Source of the DNA: Lentzea sp.
Lineage (GTDB): Bacteria > Actinomycetota > Actinomycetes > Mycobacteriales > Pseudonocardiaceae
NCBI GenBank assembly: GCA_030146905.1
Contig: JASLAV010000818.1
Location: 1-7,167 of the forward strand
DNA: 7,167 nt
Direction of reading: 5' to 3'
Below are positions 1 through 5,211 of the stretch, one piece after another (position 1 is the stretch's first letter; each line of letters begins with the position of its first letter). The notes beneath the pieces are model-generated. The model was not told where the DNA came from. It searched no databases and saw only the letters and a list, made by a program, of their open reading frames with translations. A program made the position numbers and the translations under genes.

Positions 1-416
1 CCGCGCACGGCGAGGCGGTCGGCGCGCTCGTTGCCGACGTGGCCCGCGTGGCCCTTCACCCAGTGCCACTCCACCTCGTGCCGGTTGGCGGCTTCCTCCA
101 GGCGGCGCCACAGGTCGGCGTTCTTGACCGGCTCACGGGACTTCGTGAGCCAGCCGTTCGCCTTCCACCCGTGCACCCACGAGGTGATCCCGTTGCGGAC
201 GTACGTGCTGTCCGTGTAGAGCTGCACGGTGGACGAGCGGGTGAGGCTCTCCAACGCCATGATGGGCGCCATCAGTTCCATGCGGTTGTTCGTCGTCGGG
301 CCGATGTCACCGCCGTACATGTCCTTCTCGTGCTCGCCGTAGCGCAACACGGCACCCCAGCCGCCCGGACCGGGGTTGGGGCTGCACGCGCCGTCGGTGT
401 AGATCTCGACCTCCAT
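1..416 (-). CDS. rnhA: Ribonuclease HI (3' end cut by window edge)
   Basis: Encodes 138 complete codons of ribonuclease HI, the cytoplasmic endonuclease that cleaves the RNA strand of RNA:DNA hybrids (R-loops, primer remnants). The order of family motifs is complete up to the edge: [18 protein letters not shown] (5-22), [10 protein letters not shown] (41-50), [11 protein letters not shown] (67-77), WVKGHAGH (119-126) and NERADRLA (129-136). By alignment with the E. coli enzyme the four metal-binding acidic residues are D8, E47, D69 and D133, and the catalytic-loop His is H123, so it should be active. The E. coli protein is 155 aa, so only a short tail is missing. The ATG at 414-416 is the only reasonable start because an in-frame TGA lies two codons upstream. 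No Shine-Dalgarno is visible. It lies 46 nt downstream of the co-directional TetR gene and may be read from that promoter. Function is near certain; co-transcription is inference. Confidence 0.96.
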   Translation of the reverse strand, partial: MEVEIYTDGACSPNPGPGGWGAVLRYGEHEKDMYGGDIGPTTNNRMELMAPIMALESLTRSSTVQLYTDSTYVRNGITSWVHGWKANGWLTKSREPVKNADLWRRLEEAANRHEVEWHWVKGHAGHVGNERADRLAVR

Positions 417-462
417 GCGTCAGGAGGCTACCGACGGGGCCCGGCGCGCTCTCGCCCGGCGG

Positions 463-1038
463 TTACCCGCGGTCGACGTCGTGCCCGTGCAGGAAAACGC
501 GCACGCCCGCCACGATGTCGTCGTCGTCCGGACGTGTGCCGCTGATGCTGGGGTCACCGGTCATCGTGAGCATCATGAGGTGCACCGCCGCGCGCCGCGG
601 ATCCCGGAACCCGAGCTTGCCCAGCTCGTCCGCGAGCGCCTGCCGCACCCTGCGCGGCCCGGTCTCCTGCCACGCCTCGACCGCCTCGGCCGGGATGTGG
701 CCCAGTTCGGCGTTGATCTGCCGCACCAGCGCGAAGTGCTCGGCGTGACCCCGCTGGGCGCTCATGGCCCTGCCGAACGCGACCAGGTCCTGCTCCAGGT
801 CGGTGACCTTGTGGAAGTGCCGCTCGATGATCGCGATCTGGTCGCGCGCGGCCTCGCTCGCGCCGGCCTGGATGACGTTGCGGAAGAGGTCGGCCTTGTC
901 CGCGAAGTGGTTGTAGAGCGTGCGCGTCGACACCCCCGCCTCCTTCGCGATGGCGTCGATGCCGGCACGCGCATACCCATCGCGGGCGAACACCGTCAAC
1001 GCCCCGCGCAGGATCGCCAGTCGCTTGTCCGGACGCAT
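463..1038 (-). CDS. TetR/AcrR-family transcriptional regulator
   Basis: A 191-aa one-domain-plus-ligand-pocket repressor. The N-terminal TetR helix-turn-helix is unmistakable: FARDGYARAGIDAIAKEAGV (17-36) then STRTLYNHFADKADLF (37-52). The C-terminal all-helical part (about 60-185) is variable, as usual for ligand-binding and dimerisation domains. I chose ATG at 1036-1038 instead of an in-frame GTG nine codons upstream, because that GTG lies inside the palindromic operator, and because TACTAT (a -10 box) sits six bases before this ATG, which fits leaderless transcription. It is divergent from the FMN-reductase-like gene across 58 bp that carry two matching palindromes, so it most likely represses both itself and that gene. 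The inducer cannot be told from sequence; a quinone, electrophile or other redox-active compound is a guess from the neighbour. Confidence 0.93.
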   Translation of the reverse strand: MRPDKRLAILRGALTVFARDGYARAGIDAIAKEAGVSTRTLYNHFADKADLFRNVIQAGASEAARDQIAIIERHFHKVTDLEQDLVAFGRAMSAQRGHAEHFALVRQINAELGHIPAEAVEAWQETGPRRVRQALADELGKLGFRDPRRAAVHLMMLTMTGDPSISGTRPDDDDIVAGVRVFLHGHDVDRG

Positions 1039-1044
1039 GGACCG

Positions 1045-1050
1045 ATAGTA
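1045..1050 (-). promoter_or_regulatory. -10 box of the TetR gene promoter (leaderless type)
   Basis: Read on the minus strand, TACTAT is followed by exactly six bases and then the TetR ATG. In actinobacteria this TAnnnT-N6-start arrangement marks leaderless transcripts whose first base is the A of ATG, and no Shine-Dalgarno is present to argue otherwise. No convincing -35 hexamer is seen. Most of the box lies inside the left palindrome (1046-1067), so repressor binding would block it. Confidence 0.6.
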
Positions 1051-1067
1051 CAACGATCGTTGCACTA
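1046..1067. promoter_or_regulatory. TetR-type operator O1 (22-bp palindrome)
   Basis: A 22-bp palindrome with one mismatched pair, centred on the perfect 12-mer CAACGATCGTTG (1051-1062) and flanked by TAGT and ACTA. Size and symmetry suit a TetR-family dimer. It overlaps the TetR -10 box and the probable -35 of the reductase gene, so one occupied site could shut both promoters. Confidence 0.75.
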
Positions 1068-1089
1068 AGTACTACGACCGTTGTACTTT
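1060..1089 (+). promoter_or_regulatory. Promoter of the FMN-reductase-like gene
   Basis: TTGCAC (1060-1065) as -35, an 18-bp spacer and TACTTT (1084-1089) as -10. Seven bases separate the -10 from the ATG at 1097, so transcription would start at or next to the start codon, again a leaderless arrangement. The -35 lies in O1 and the spacer/-10 in O2, consistent with tight repression. Confidence 0.55.
1067..1088. promoter_or_regulatory. TetR-type operator O2 (second 22-bp palindrome)
   Basis: A second, less perfect palindrome built on AGTACTACGACCGTTGTACT (1068-1087) with A/T end bases. It matches O1 at 17 of 22 positions and shares base 1067 with it, so the centres lie 21 bp apart, two helical turns and on the same face of the DNA. 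It covers most of the spacer and part of the -10 of the reductase promoter. Confidence 0.7.
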
Positions 1090-1096
1090 GGCGATC

Positions 1097-1642
1097 ATGC
1101 GAATCGCAGTGATTCTGGGGAGCACGCGTCCTGGCCGTCGTTCCGAGGCAGTGGCGCAGTGGGTCGTGAAGGTCGCCAACAGCCGTACCGATGCTTCGTT
1201 CGAACTCGTCGACCTCGCCGAGGTCGGCCTGCCGATGCTCGACGAACCGATTCCCGCGATCGTCGGCCAGTACCAGCACGAGCACACGCGGGAGTGGGCC
1301 GCGCGCATCGCGTCCTACGACGGTTTCGTGTTCATCACGCCCGAGTACAACCACTCCTTCCCCGCGGTGCTGAAGAACGCCATCGACTACCTGTACGCGG
1401 AGTGGAACAACAAGGCGGCCGGCTTCGTGGGCGTCGGCGGCACCGGTGGCCTGCGCGCGGTCGAGCAGCTCCGGCTGGTGCTGGCGGAGGTGAAGGTCGC
1501 GACCGTGCGCACGCAGGTCGCGTTCGCGCGCGGCGACATGGAGGGCGAACCGCCGCACGGCGACACGCTCAACGCGATGCTCGACGAACTGGTGGCGTGG
1601 GCGTCCGCGCTCAGGTCGGTGCGGGAGGTGGCAGCGGTCTAG
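1097..1642 (+). CDS. NADPH-dependent FMN reductase / flavodoxin-fold oxidoreductase
   Basis: A 181-aa single-domain flavodoxin-like protein of the NADPH-dependent FMN reductase group, which reduce FMN, quinones, azo dyes or similar acceptors with a bound flavin in the cytoplasm. The phosphate-binding loop GSTRPGR (8-14) follows the first strand (MRIAVILGS). The flavin isoalloxazine-contacting motif FITPEYNHSFPAVLKNAIDY (79-98) is classic for this family, and GVGGTGG (112-118) forms a third loop. Length is typical. The start is ATG 1097, not the in-frame TTG at 1088, which would lie in the operator and -10 region. It is divergent from, and probably repressed by, the TetR gene. Its stop overlaps the stop of the convergent membrane-protein gene by 4 nt. 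The physiological substrate is unknown; quinone or electrophile detoxification is inference from family and regulator. Confidence 0.9.
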   Translation: MRIAVILGSTRPGRRSEAVAQWVVKVANSRTDASFELVDLAEVGLPMLDEPIPAIVGQYQHEHTREWAARIASYDGFVFITPEYNHSFPAVLKNAIDYLYAEWNNKAAGFVGVGGTGGLRAVEQLRLVLAEVKVATVRTQVAFARGDMEGEPPHGDTLNAMLDELVAWASALRSVREVAAV

Positions 1643-2292
1643 CGCGGCAGCCAGCTCGCCACGTCGGCCACCGCGTCCAGCACCTCACCGCTCACCTGAC
1701 CGGCCGCGGACTCCGTCTCGGCGATCACGACCGTGCTGCCGTCCGACCGCGACTGGTAGTGCAGCCCGCTGAAGCGGACGTCCGCCAAGCCGAGCAGCGG
1801 AGCGCCGAGCGGGGTGATGTCGCCGGTGCCGTGCACGTCGATGAGCGTCTTGAACTCACCCGCGTCGCGCCGGTTGCGGAAACCGACCCAGGCCACGGAC
1901 ACGACCGCGACGTTGCCCCGGTCGTCACCGACGGCGAACAGCGTCCGGTCGAGTGACCTGCACGGGTTGCGAACCAAGTGGTCCCGCACCTGACCGAAGG
2001 AATGCGACACACACTCAAGCGCCGGTTTGGCCGTGCGCTTGAGTGTGCGCATGTTCAGCTTGCGCCAAGCGCCGTCGGCGTCGCCGTTGCGAGCGGACTT
2101 CCTGCCTTCTGACCGCGCCTTGGTGAGGTTCACGCTCGCGGAGTCGACCGCGACGGTCGACGCGCCGCCACCGGCCGCCAGCCCACCGCCCGCGGCGACG
2201 GACACCGCCAGCACTCCTGCGGCGACCACCGCGCCGGCCTTGCCCGCCCCGGGATCCGACCCGCCTCCGGCACCGCCGATTCGTCGCGCCAT
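1639..2292 (-). CDS. Conserved secreted or single-TM protein of unknown function
   Basis: A 217-aa protein I cannot assign a function. It begins with a basic stretch (MARRI), a Gly-rich linker and one hydrophobic Ala/Val-rich segment at about 18-41 that reads as an uncleaved anchor or signal peptide. The remaining ~170 residues would be outside the cell. The mature part has two cysteines (C94, C111) that could form a disulfide, and a well-ordered core from SLDRTLFAVGDDRGNVAVV (113-131) through LIDVHGTGDITPLG (150-163) to a C-terminal ASWLPR. From memory, similar anonymous proteins occur in Pseudonocardiales. The start is ATG 2290-2292, with GAGGAGG a few bases upstream; longer in-frame starts at 2319 or 2361 would run into the hairpin or the amidase gene. 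It is co-directional with the amidase 41 nt upstream and ends overlapping the reductase stop codon. Confidence 0.82.
   Translation of the reverse strand: MARRIGGAGGGSDPGAGKAGAVVAAGVLAVSVAAGGGLAAGGGASTVAVDSASVNLTKARSEGRKSARNGDADGAWRKLNMRTLKRTAKPALECVSHSFGQVRDHLVRNPCRSLDRTLFAVGDDRGNVAVVSVAWVGFRNRRDAGEFKTLIDVHGTGDITPLGAPLLGLADVRFSGLHYQSRSDGSTVVIAETESAAGQVSGEVLDAVADVASWLPR
2010..2047. repeat. Long inverted repeat (16-bp stem) inside a coding region
   Basis: CACACTCAAGCGC (2010-2022) pairs perfectly with GCGCTTGAGTGTG (2035-2047). Three more pairs (CGG 2023-2025 with CCG 2031-2033) continue the stem across a one-base bulge, leaving a 5-nt loop. It spans codons of residues about 82-95 of the membrane-protein gene. 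No T-run follows on either strand, so it is not an ordinary intrinsic terminator. Confidence 0.7.
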
Positions 2293-2321
2293 CGATGTCC
2301 TCCTCGGGCATGAGGACATCG
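2293..2321 (-). promoter_or_regulatory. Hairpin sequestering the ribosome binding site
   Basis: CGATGTCCTC (2293-2302) and GAGGACATCG (2312-2321) form a perfect 10-bp stem with a 9-nt loop, ending directly at the ATG of the membrane-protein gene. On the minus-strand transcript the Shine-Dalgarno (GAGGAGGA) is split between loop and stem, so folding would hide it. The hairpin also begins 12 nt after the amidase stop, so it could act as an intercistronic terminator or processing site. The absence of a T-run makes translational control or mRNA stability more likely. Confidence 0.6.
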
Positions 2322-2333
2322 CACCCAGGACGG

Positions 2334-3311
2334 TCAGCGTGATGGATTGGGGCCAAAGCACCCGATCGGCTCAGCCCGGTGCTCCAGGACGACACGGGCC
2401 GCGGCGACCAGATCCGCCTCCCGCCCGTGCCGCGCCACCGCTTGCAGCCCGACCGGCAGACCTTCGGAGTCGAAGCCCGCGGGGATGCTGATCGCCGGAT
2501 GGCCGCTGAGGTTGAACGCCCAGGTCAGCGCGGTGTTGACCCGTGCGCCCGGTCCGTCGTGACCGTGCGGCGGGCCAGGCGTCGTCGGGGTGAGCAGCAG
2601 GTCGGCGGTCTCGAACAGCTCGTCCAGCAGGGGGTTCGGGCCGCAGCGGTTCGAGTACCAGTCCTCCGCCGGGTCCTCCAGCGCCAGCGAGACGGCGCGC
2701 GGGAGCAGCGGGGCCGCCGCTCGCAGGGCGATCTCGGCCTGTTCGTCGTCCACGTCCGCGAAGCCCAGGTCAAGGGACCAGACAGCGGTCGGGGCGCTGA
2801 GCTCGGTGGTGCCCAGGTAGGTCGCGAGCAGGTCCGGGTCACGGGTGAACACCCCGACCGCGGCCCGTTCCGGCGACGTCGTCTTCAGCCCGAGCACGCC
2901 GCACCAGGCGGCGGGGATGCGGATCGACCCCGCGCCGTCGACCCCCGTCGCCAGCGGCACCACACCCGAAGCCACCGCGACCGCCGAGCCGGCCGACGAA
3001 CCGCCGGGGGTGCGCTCCAGGTTCCACGGGTTCCGTGTGACACCGCGAGAGTTGCGGCCCCACGTCTGCCACGGCGTACTGCCGTCGGGCGTCGTCGTAA
3101 GACCGATCGGAACACATCCCATGGCCATCAGCGCTTCGCGGTGGCTTCGGCGTTCACCACGTTTCACCGCGATGGGCAGACCGGCAAGGGGGAGTGACGG
3201 GTCGACGTCGAGAGCGGGTGAGCGGAAGACCTCGCGGAAGGCGCACAGCCGTGGTTCGACGGCGTCCAGCCGGGCCAAGGCGGCGGAGACCTGCTCGATG
3301 TCGGACCGCAC
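2334..3311 (-). CDS. Compact amidase-signature family protein
   Basis: A 325-aa member of the amidase signature family, cytoplasmic Ser-cisSer-Lys hydrolases that cleave amide bonds. The triad is visible: lysine in LPIAVKRG (K50), the cis-serine in [10 protein letters not shown] (S105) and the nucleophile in [11 protein letters not shown] (S129). The 24-residue distance between the serines equals that of fatty acid amide hydrolase. The C-terminal [11 protein letters not shown] and GLPVGLQAV motifs are also typical. Family members usually have 450-500 residues. Here the stretch between lysine and first serine is about 15-20 residues short, lacking the usual glycine-rich segment after VK, and the post-nucleophile region is also much reduced. 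I chose GTG 3309-3311 because GGAGGG lies five bases upstream; a GTG five codons earlier has no such site. It is divergent from the unknown-function gene to its right. Substrate unknown; reduced or altered activity is possible. Confidence 0.86.
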   Translation of the reverse strand: MRSDIEQVSAALARLDAVEPRLCAFREVFRSPALDVDPSLPLAGLPIAVKRGERRSHREALMAMGCVPIGLTTTPDGSTPWQTWGRNSRGVTRNPWNLERTPGGSSAGSAVAVASGVVPLATGVDGAGSIRIPAAWCGVLGLKTTSPERAAVGVFTRDPDLLATYLGTTELSAPTAVWSLDLGFADVDDEQAEIALRAAAPLLPRAVSLALEDPAEDWYSNRCGPNPLLDELFETADLLLTPTTPGPPHGHDGPGARVNTALTWAFNLSGHPAISIPAGFDSEGLPVGLQAVARHGREADLVAAARVVLEHRAEPIGCFGPNPSR

Positions 3312-3327
3312 CGGACCCTCCAGCACA

Positions 3328-3921
3328 ATGACGCGGGTGAAATGGACCCGCGCAGTGCATCACCTGACCGAGCTCGTGGAGAAGTGCGCTGAGCCGCCCA
3401 GTCCCGTCTTCCGCTTCGACGTGGTCGAGCTGTGGGTGTTCGGTGACCTGCTGGGAGTGCCGCGGGACCTGGACGAGATCGAGGTGGCGGTGGTCGCGGA
3501 CCTGCCCGTGGACGAGGTGCCGTGGCTCACCGAGCCGGTCGGGGCCGAGCACTGGGCGAACTCCACGCGGATGTCGCGCAACCCGATCTCGGCGCGCTGG
3601 CGTTCGGTGAACGCGCCGGTGTGGAACCACGTGATCGACCGGCCCGCGCTGGTGTGGAGCCGCGCCGACGGCATCGCGGAGGAGGCGCTCGTCGCGGTGA
3701 ACGACGGCACCGCCGAACTGGTGCGCCTGCCGGAGCCCTCACCGGACGAGCTCCGCAAGCGGATCGAGGACGAGCTGGCCGTGAGCCTGGCGGCGCTGCG
3801 CAGGGAGAACCAGACCTACACCGACAAGCGGTGGAGCCCGGGAAAGCTCACACCGCACGCCGACTCGCTGTGGCGCACCACCACCGGCTATCTCGACCTG
3901 CTGGACGCGGCCGGCGAGTAG
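3328..3921 (+). CDS. Conserved actinobacterial protein of unknown function (DUF7711-like)
   Basis: A 197-aa soluble protein without signal peptide or membrane segment. I recall similar actinobacterial proteins opening [12 protein letters not shown] (5-16), with PALVW (106-110), a helical charged segment [20 protein letters not shown] (141-160), then RWSPGKL (168-174) and [14 protein letters not shown] (181-194). I believe these are catalogued as DUF7711, but that label is from memory. The segment [20 protein letters not shown] (35-54) faintly resembles the G-[SD]...D-x-D core of minimal nucleotidyltransferases, with the loop shortened; this is only a resemblance. The start could be ATG 3328 (used) or GTG 3337, the latter giving the shorter opening I remember. 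Neither has a Shine-Dalgarno, and a 7-bp hairpin covers this region. It is divergent from the amidase by only 16-25 nt and ends 3 nt before the stop of the convergent beta-family gene. Confidence 0.8.
   Translation: MTRVKWTRAVHHLTELVEKCAEPPSPVFRFDVVELWVFGDLLGVPRDLDEIEVAVVADLPVDEVPWLTEPVGAEHWANSTRMSRNPISARWRSVNAPVWNHVIDRPALVWSRADGIAEEALVAVNDGTAELVRLPEPSPDELRKRIEDELAVSLAALRRENQTYTDKRWSPGKLTPHADSLWRTTTGYLDLLDAAGE
3332..3352. repeat. Inverted repeat across the gene start
   Basis: CGCGGGT (3332-3338) and ACCCGCG (3346-3352) form a perfect 7-bp stem with a 7-nt loop. It covers the alternative GTG start at 3337 and lies in the short divergent space between the amidase and the unknown-function gene. 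It may be an operator or a 5' mRNA hairpin; GC-rich chance pairing is also possible. Confidence 0.35.
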
Positions 3922-3924
3922 GGC

Positions 3925-5019
3925 TCACAGCTCGGCGGGAGGCCGCCGCGCGAGGTGTTCCAGGTGGTGCGACATGGCGATCGCGACCCACCGCGACACG
4001 GTCTTGGCGGACCGCCCGCCTCCGCGGCGGCACCCGGCCAGTTCGCGATCGCCCCACGAGTAGTCGCCGCCGGCGAACTCCGGCCGCGCCACCAGCTCGT
4101 CGGCCAGGTCCGTGAAGGCCTCGCCGGCCGCATCCGGCACCACCTTGCCGTCCTCCCTGGCGAGCTGCCGCCGCATGGCGATCACGTGGCTGGGCACGGT
4201 GTAGTAGAGGTAGGGGTTGATCGTGCGCGGTCCGGGTTTGCCGGCCGCAGGCGGAACGGGGTGGACCACGCCGTAGTCGCCGTAGTTGATCTCCGCATCC
4301 GTGTTCGCGACCTCGTGCCACAGGACGACCTCTGGCCGGTCCCGGACCGAGGTCACGAAGCCGTGCCGGTCAGCAGGGATCGACCCGGCCAGCACGGTCG
4401 TCGAGGACGGACCGAGGCGGTCGCTGAGCGTCCTGGCCAGCGACCGTGTGAGATCCACCTGGTGGGGATGGACCGTTTCCATGAAGCCCAGGTCGATGAC
4501 GGCGTGCACCGGGTTCTCGCCAACGCGTGTGGCGCGGGAGACGCGAGCGAGGCAGTCGTCGACCTGGCTCGGGGAGAGACGGAGGTCCCGGAACCGGACC
4601 ACGATCGCCCGAGGCCGGTGCTCCTGGAGCATCGCGACTCTCCTGAGCTGGTCATCCGTCGGCGAGGACGGGATGACGGGGATGAAGGCCGGGACGTCAG
4701 GGGCGAGCAAGCCGTGCTCGACGGCCAGAGCCGTTTCGATGCGGTCGTCGAGGAACTCGAACACGCCGCCCGGATATCGGGTCAGCGCGGCTTCCGGGCT
4801 CAACAGGTGCGGGTCGATCCAGACGGGCTGCCGCAGCTCCGCCATGTGCACAGCGGCGTTGACCAGGGCCTTCAGGAGTTGCCCCTGCCCCTCCGGCTGA
4901 ACGGAGTCGAGCAGTTCGATGACGACTCTGGGGCCTGGTGAGTCGCGATCGGCGAGGTTGCGGAGGGCCTCGAACTCGCCCATCTTGCTCTTCATCGCGA
5001 CCAGTGGTGTGAATGCCAT
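3925..5019 (-). CDS. Beta family protein (Beta_protein, PF14350-like)
   Basis: A 364-aa soluble protein that I place in the 'beta protein' family, named after a phage T4 protein and of unsettled function. Supporting landmarks occur in family order: PLVAMKSKMGEFEALRNL (5-22), the repeating barrel-like strands RVVIELLDS (31-39), QPVWIDP (64-70), AFIPVIP (111-117), AIVVRFRD (138-145), VIDLGF (174-179) and TVLAGSIP (208-215), then INYGDYG (244-250), INPYLYYT (267-274), GGDYSWGDREL (317-327) and the C-terminal RWVAIAMSHHLEHL (343-356). The strand/helix alternation suggests a TIM-barrel-like fold (inference). The start is ATG 5017-5019, with AAGGGGGAT upstream as a plausible ribosome binding site. 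It is divergent from the DUF4429-HIRAN gene across 192 bp and convergent with the unknown-function gene. Relatives are often found in mobile or phage-related contexts, which makes a conflict-related role conceivable but unproven. Confidence 0.85.
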   Translation of the reverse strand: MAFTPLVAMKSKMGEFEALRNLADRDSPGPRVVIELLDSVQPEGQGQLLKALVNAAVHMAELRQPVWIDPHLLSPEAALTRYPGGVFEFLDDRIETALAVEHGLLAPDVPAFIPVIPSSPTDDQLRRVAMLQEHRPRAIVVRFRDLRLSPSQVDDCLARVSRATRVGENPVHAVIDLGFMETVHPHQVDLTRSLARTLSDRLGPSSTTVLAGSIPADRHGFVTSVRDRPEVVLWHEVANTDAEINYGDYGVVHPVPPAAGKPGPRTINPYLYYTVPSHVIAMRRQLAREDGKVVPDAAGEAFTDLADELVARPEFAGGDYSWGDRELAGCRRGGGRSAKTVSRWVAIAMSHHLEHLARRPPAEL

Positions 5020-5211
5020 CGCACGGATCCCCCTTCGCAGCGGCAGGGTGAACCACTTCGATCATGCTGGGGGCGGGCCGGCGTGTAGCCCTCCGGACGG
5101 GTGAAACCGGCTCCCGGTTTCTTGGCGACCAGGTCGCGGAAGGGCGTTCTCCTGTAACGCCAACCTGCCGCCAGAACGACTAGCGATTGAGTTGGTGCCG
5201 TTGAGCGCGCC
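5020..5211. promoter_or_regulatory. Divergent intergenic region with three successive inverted repeats
   Basis: This 192-bp space must contain the promoters of the beta-family gene (left, minus) and the HIRAN gene (right, plus). I see no convincing -35/-10 pair. It holds three inverted repeats in a row: GAAACCGG-CTC-CCGGTTTC (5103-5121, 8-bp stem), GCGACC-A-GGTCGC (5125-5137, 6-bp stem) and GGCGTT-ctcctgt-AACGCC (5143-5161, 6-bp stem). Their centres are about 19 and 21 bp apart. The three arms differ in sequence, so they are not copies of one operator. They may be regulator sites or a structured leader of the HIRAN transcript. Confidence 0.55.

Noticed and set aside
1039..1065. Longer TetR reading frame starting at GTG 1065
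   Set aside because: The extra nine codons lie inside the palindromic operator and -10 box; ATG 1038 sits six bases after TACTAT and gives a normal TetR N-terminus.
554..1558. 334-codon minus-strand open frame
   Set aside because: It runs through the TetR gene in another frame and antisense to the reductase; Arg/Ala/Gly-rich composition without motifs, as expected of a high-GC shadow frame.
2010..2047. Intrinsic terminator for the reductase or membrane-protein gene
   Set aside because: Strong stem but inside an intact coding region and without a T-run on either strand.
2379..3197. 272-codon plus-strand open frame
   Set aside because: Antisense to the amidase gene, whose catalytic motifs are clear; Arg-rich product without a recognisable family.
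3312..3326. Amidase start at GTG 3326
   Set aside because: GTG 3311 has GGAGGG five bases upstream, whereas GTG 3326 has no ribosome binding site and would leave one base to the neighbouring ATG.
3955..4941. 328-codon plus-strand open frame
   Set aside because: Lies antisense to the beta-family gene, which has the family motifs; composition is shadow-like.
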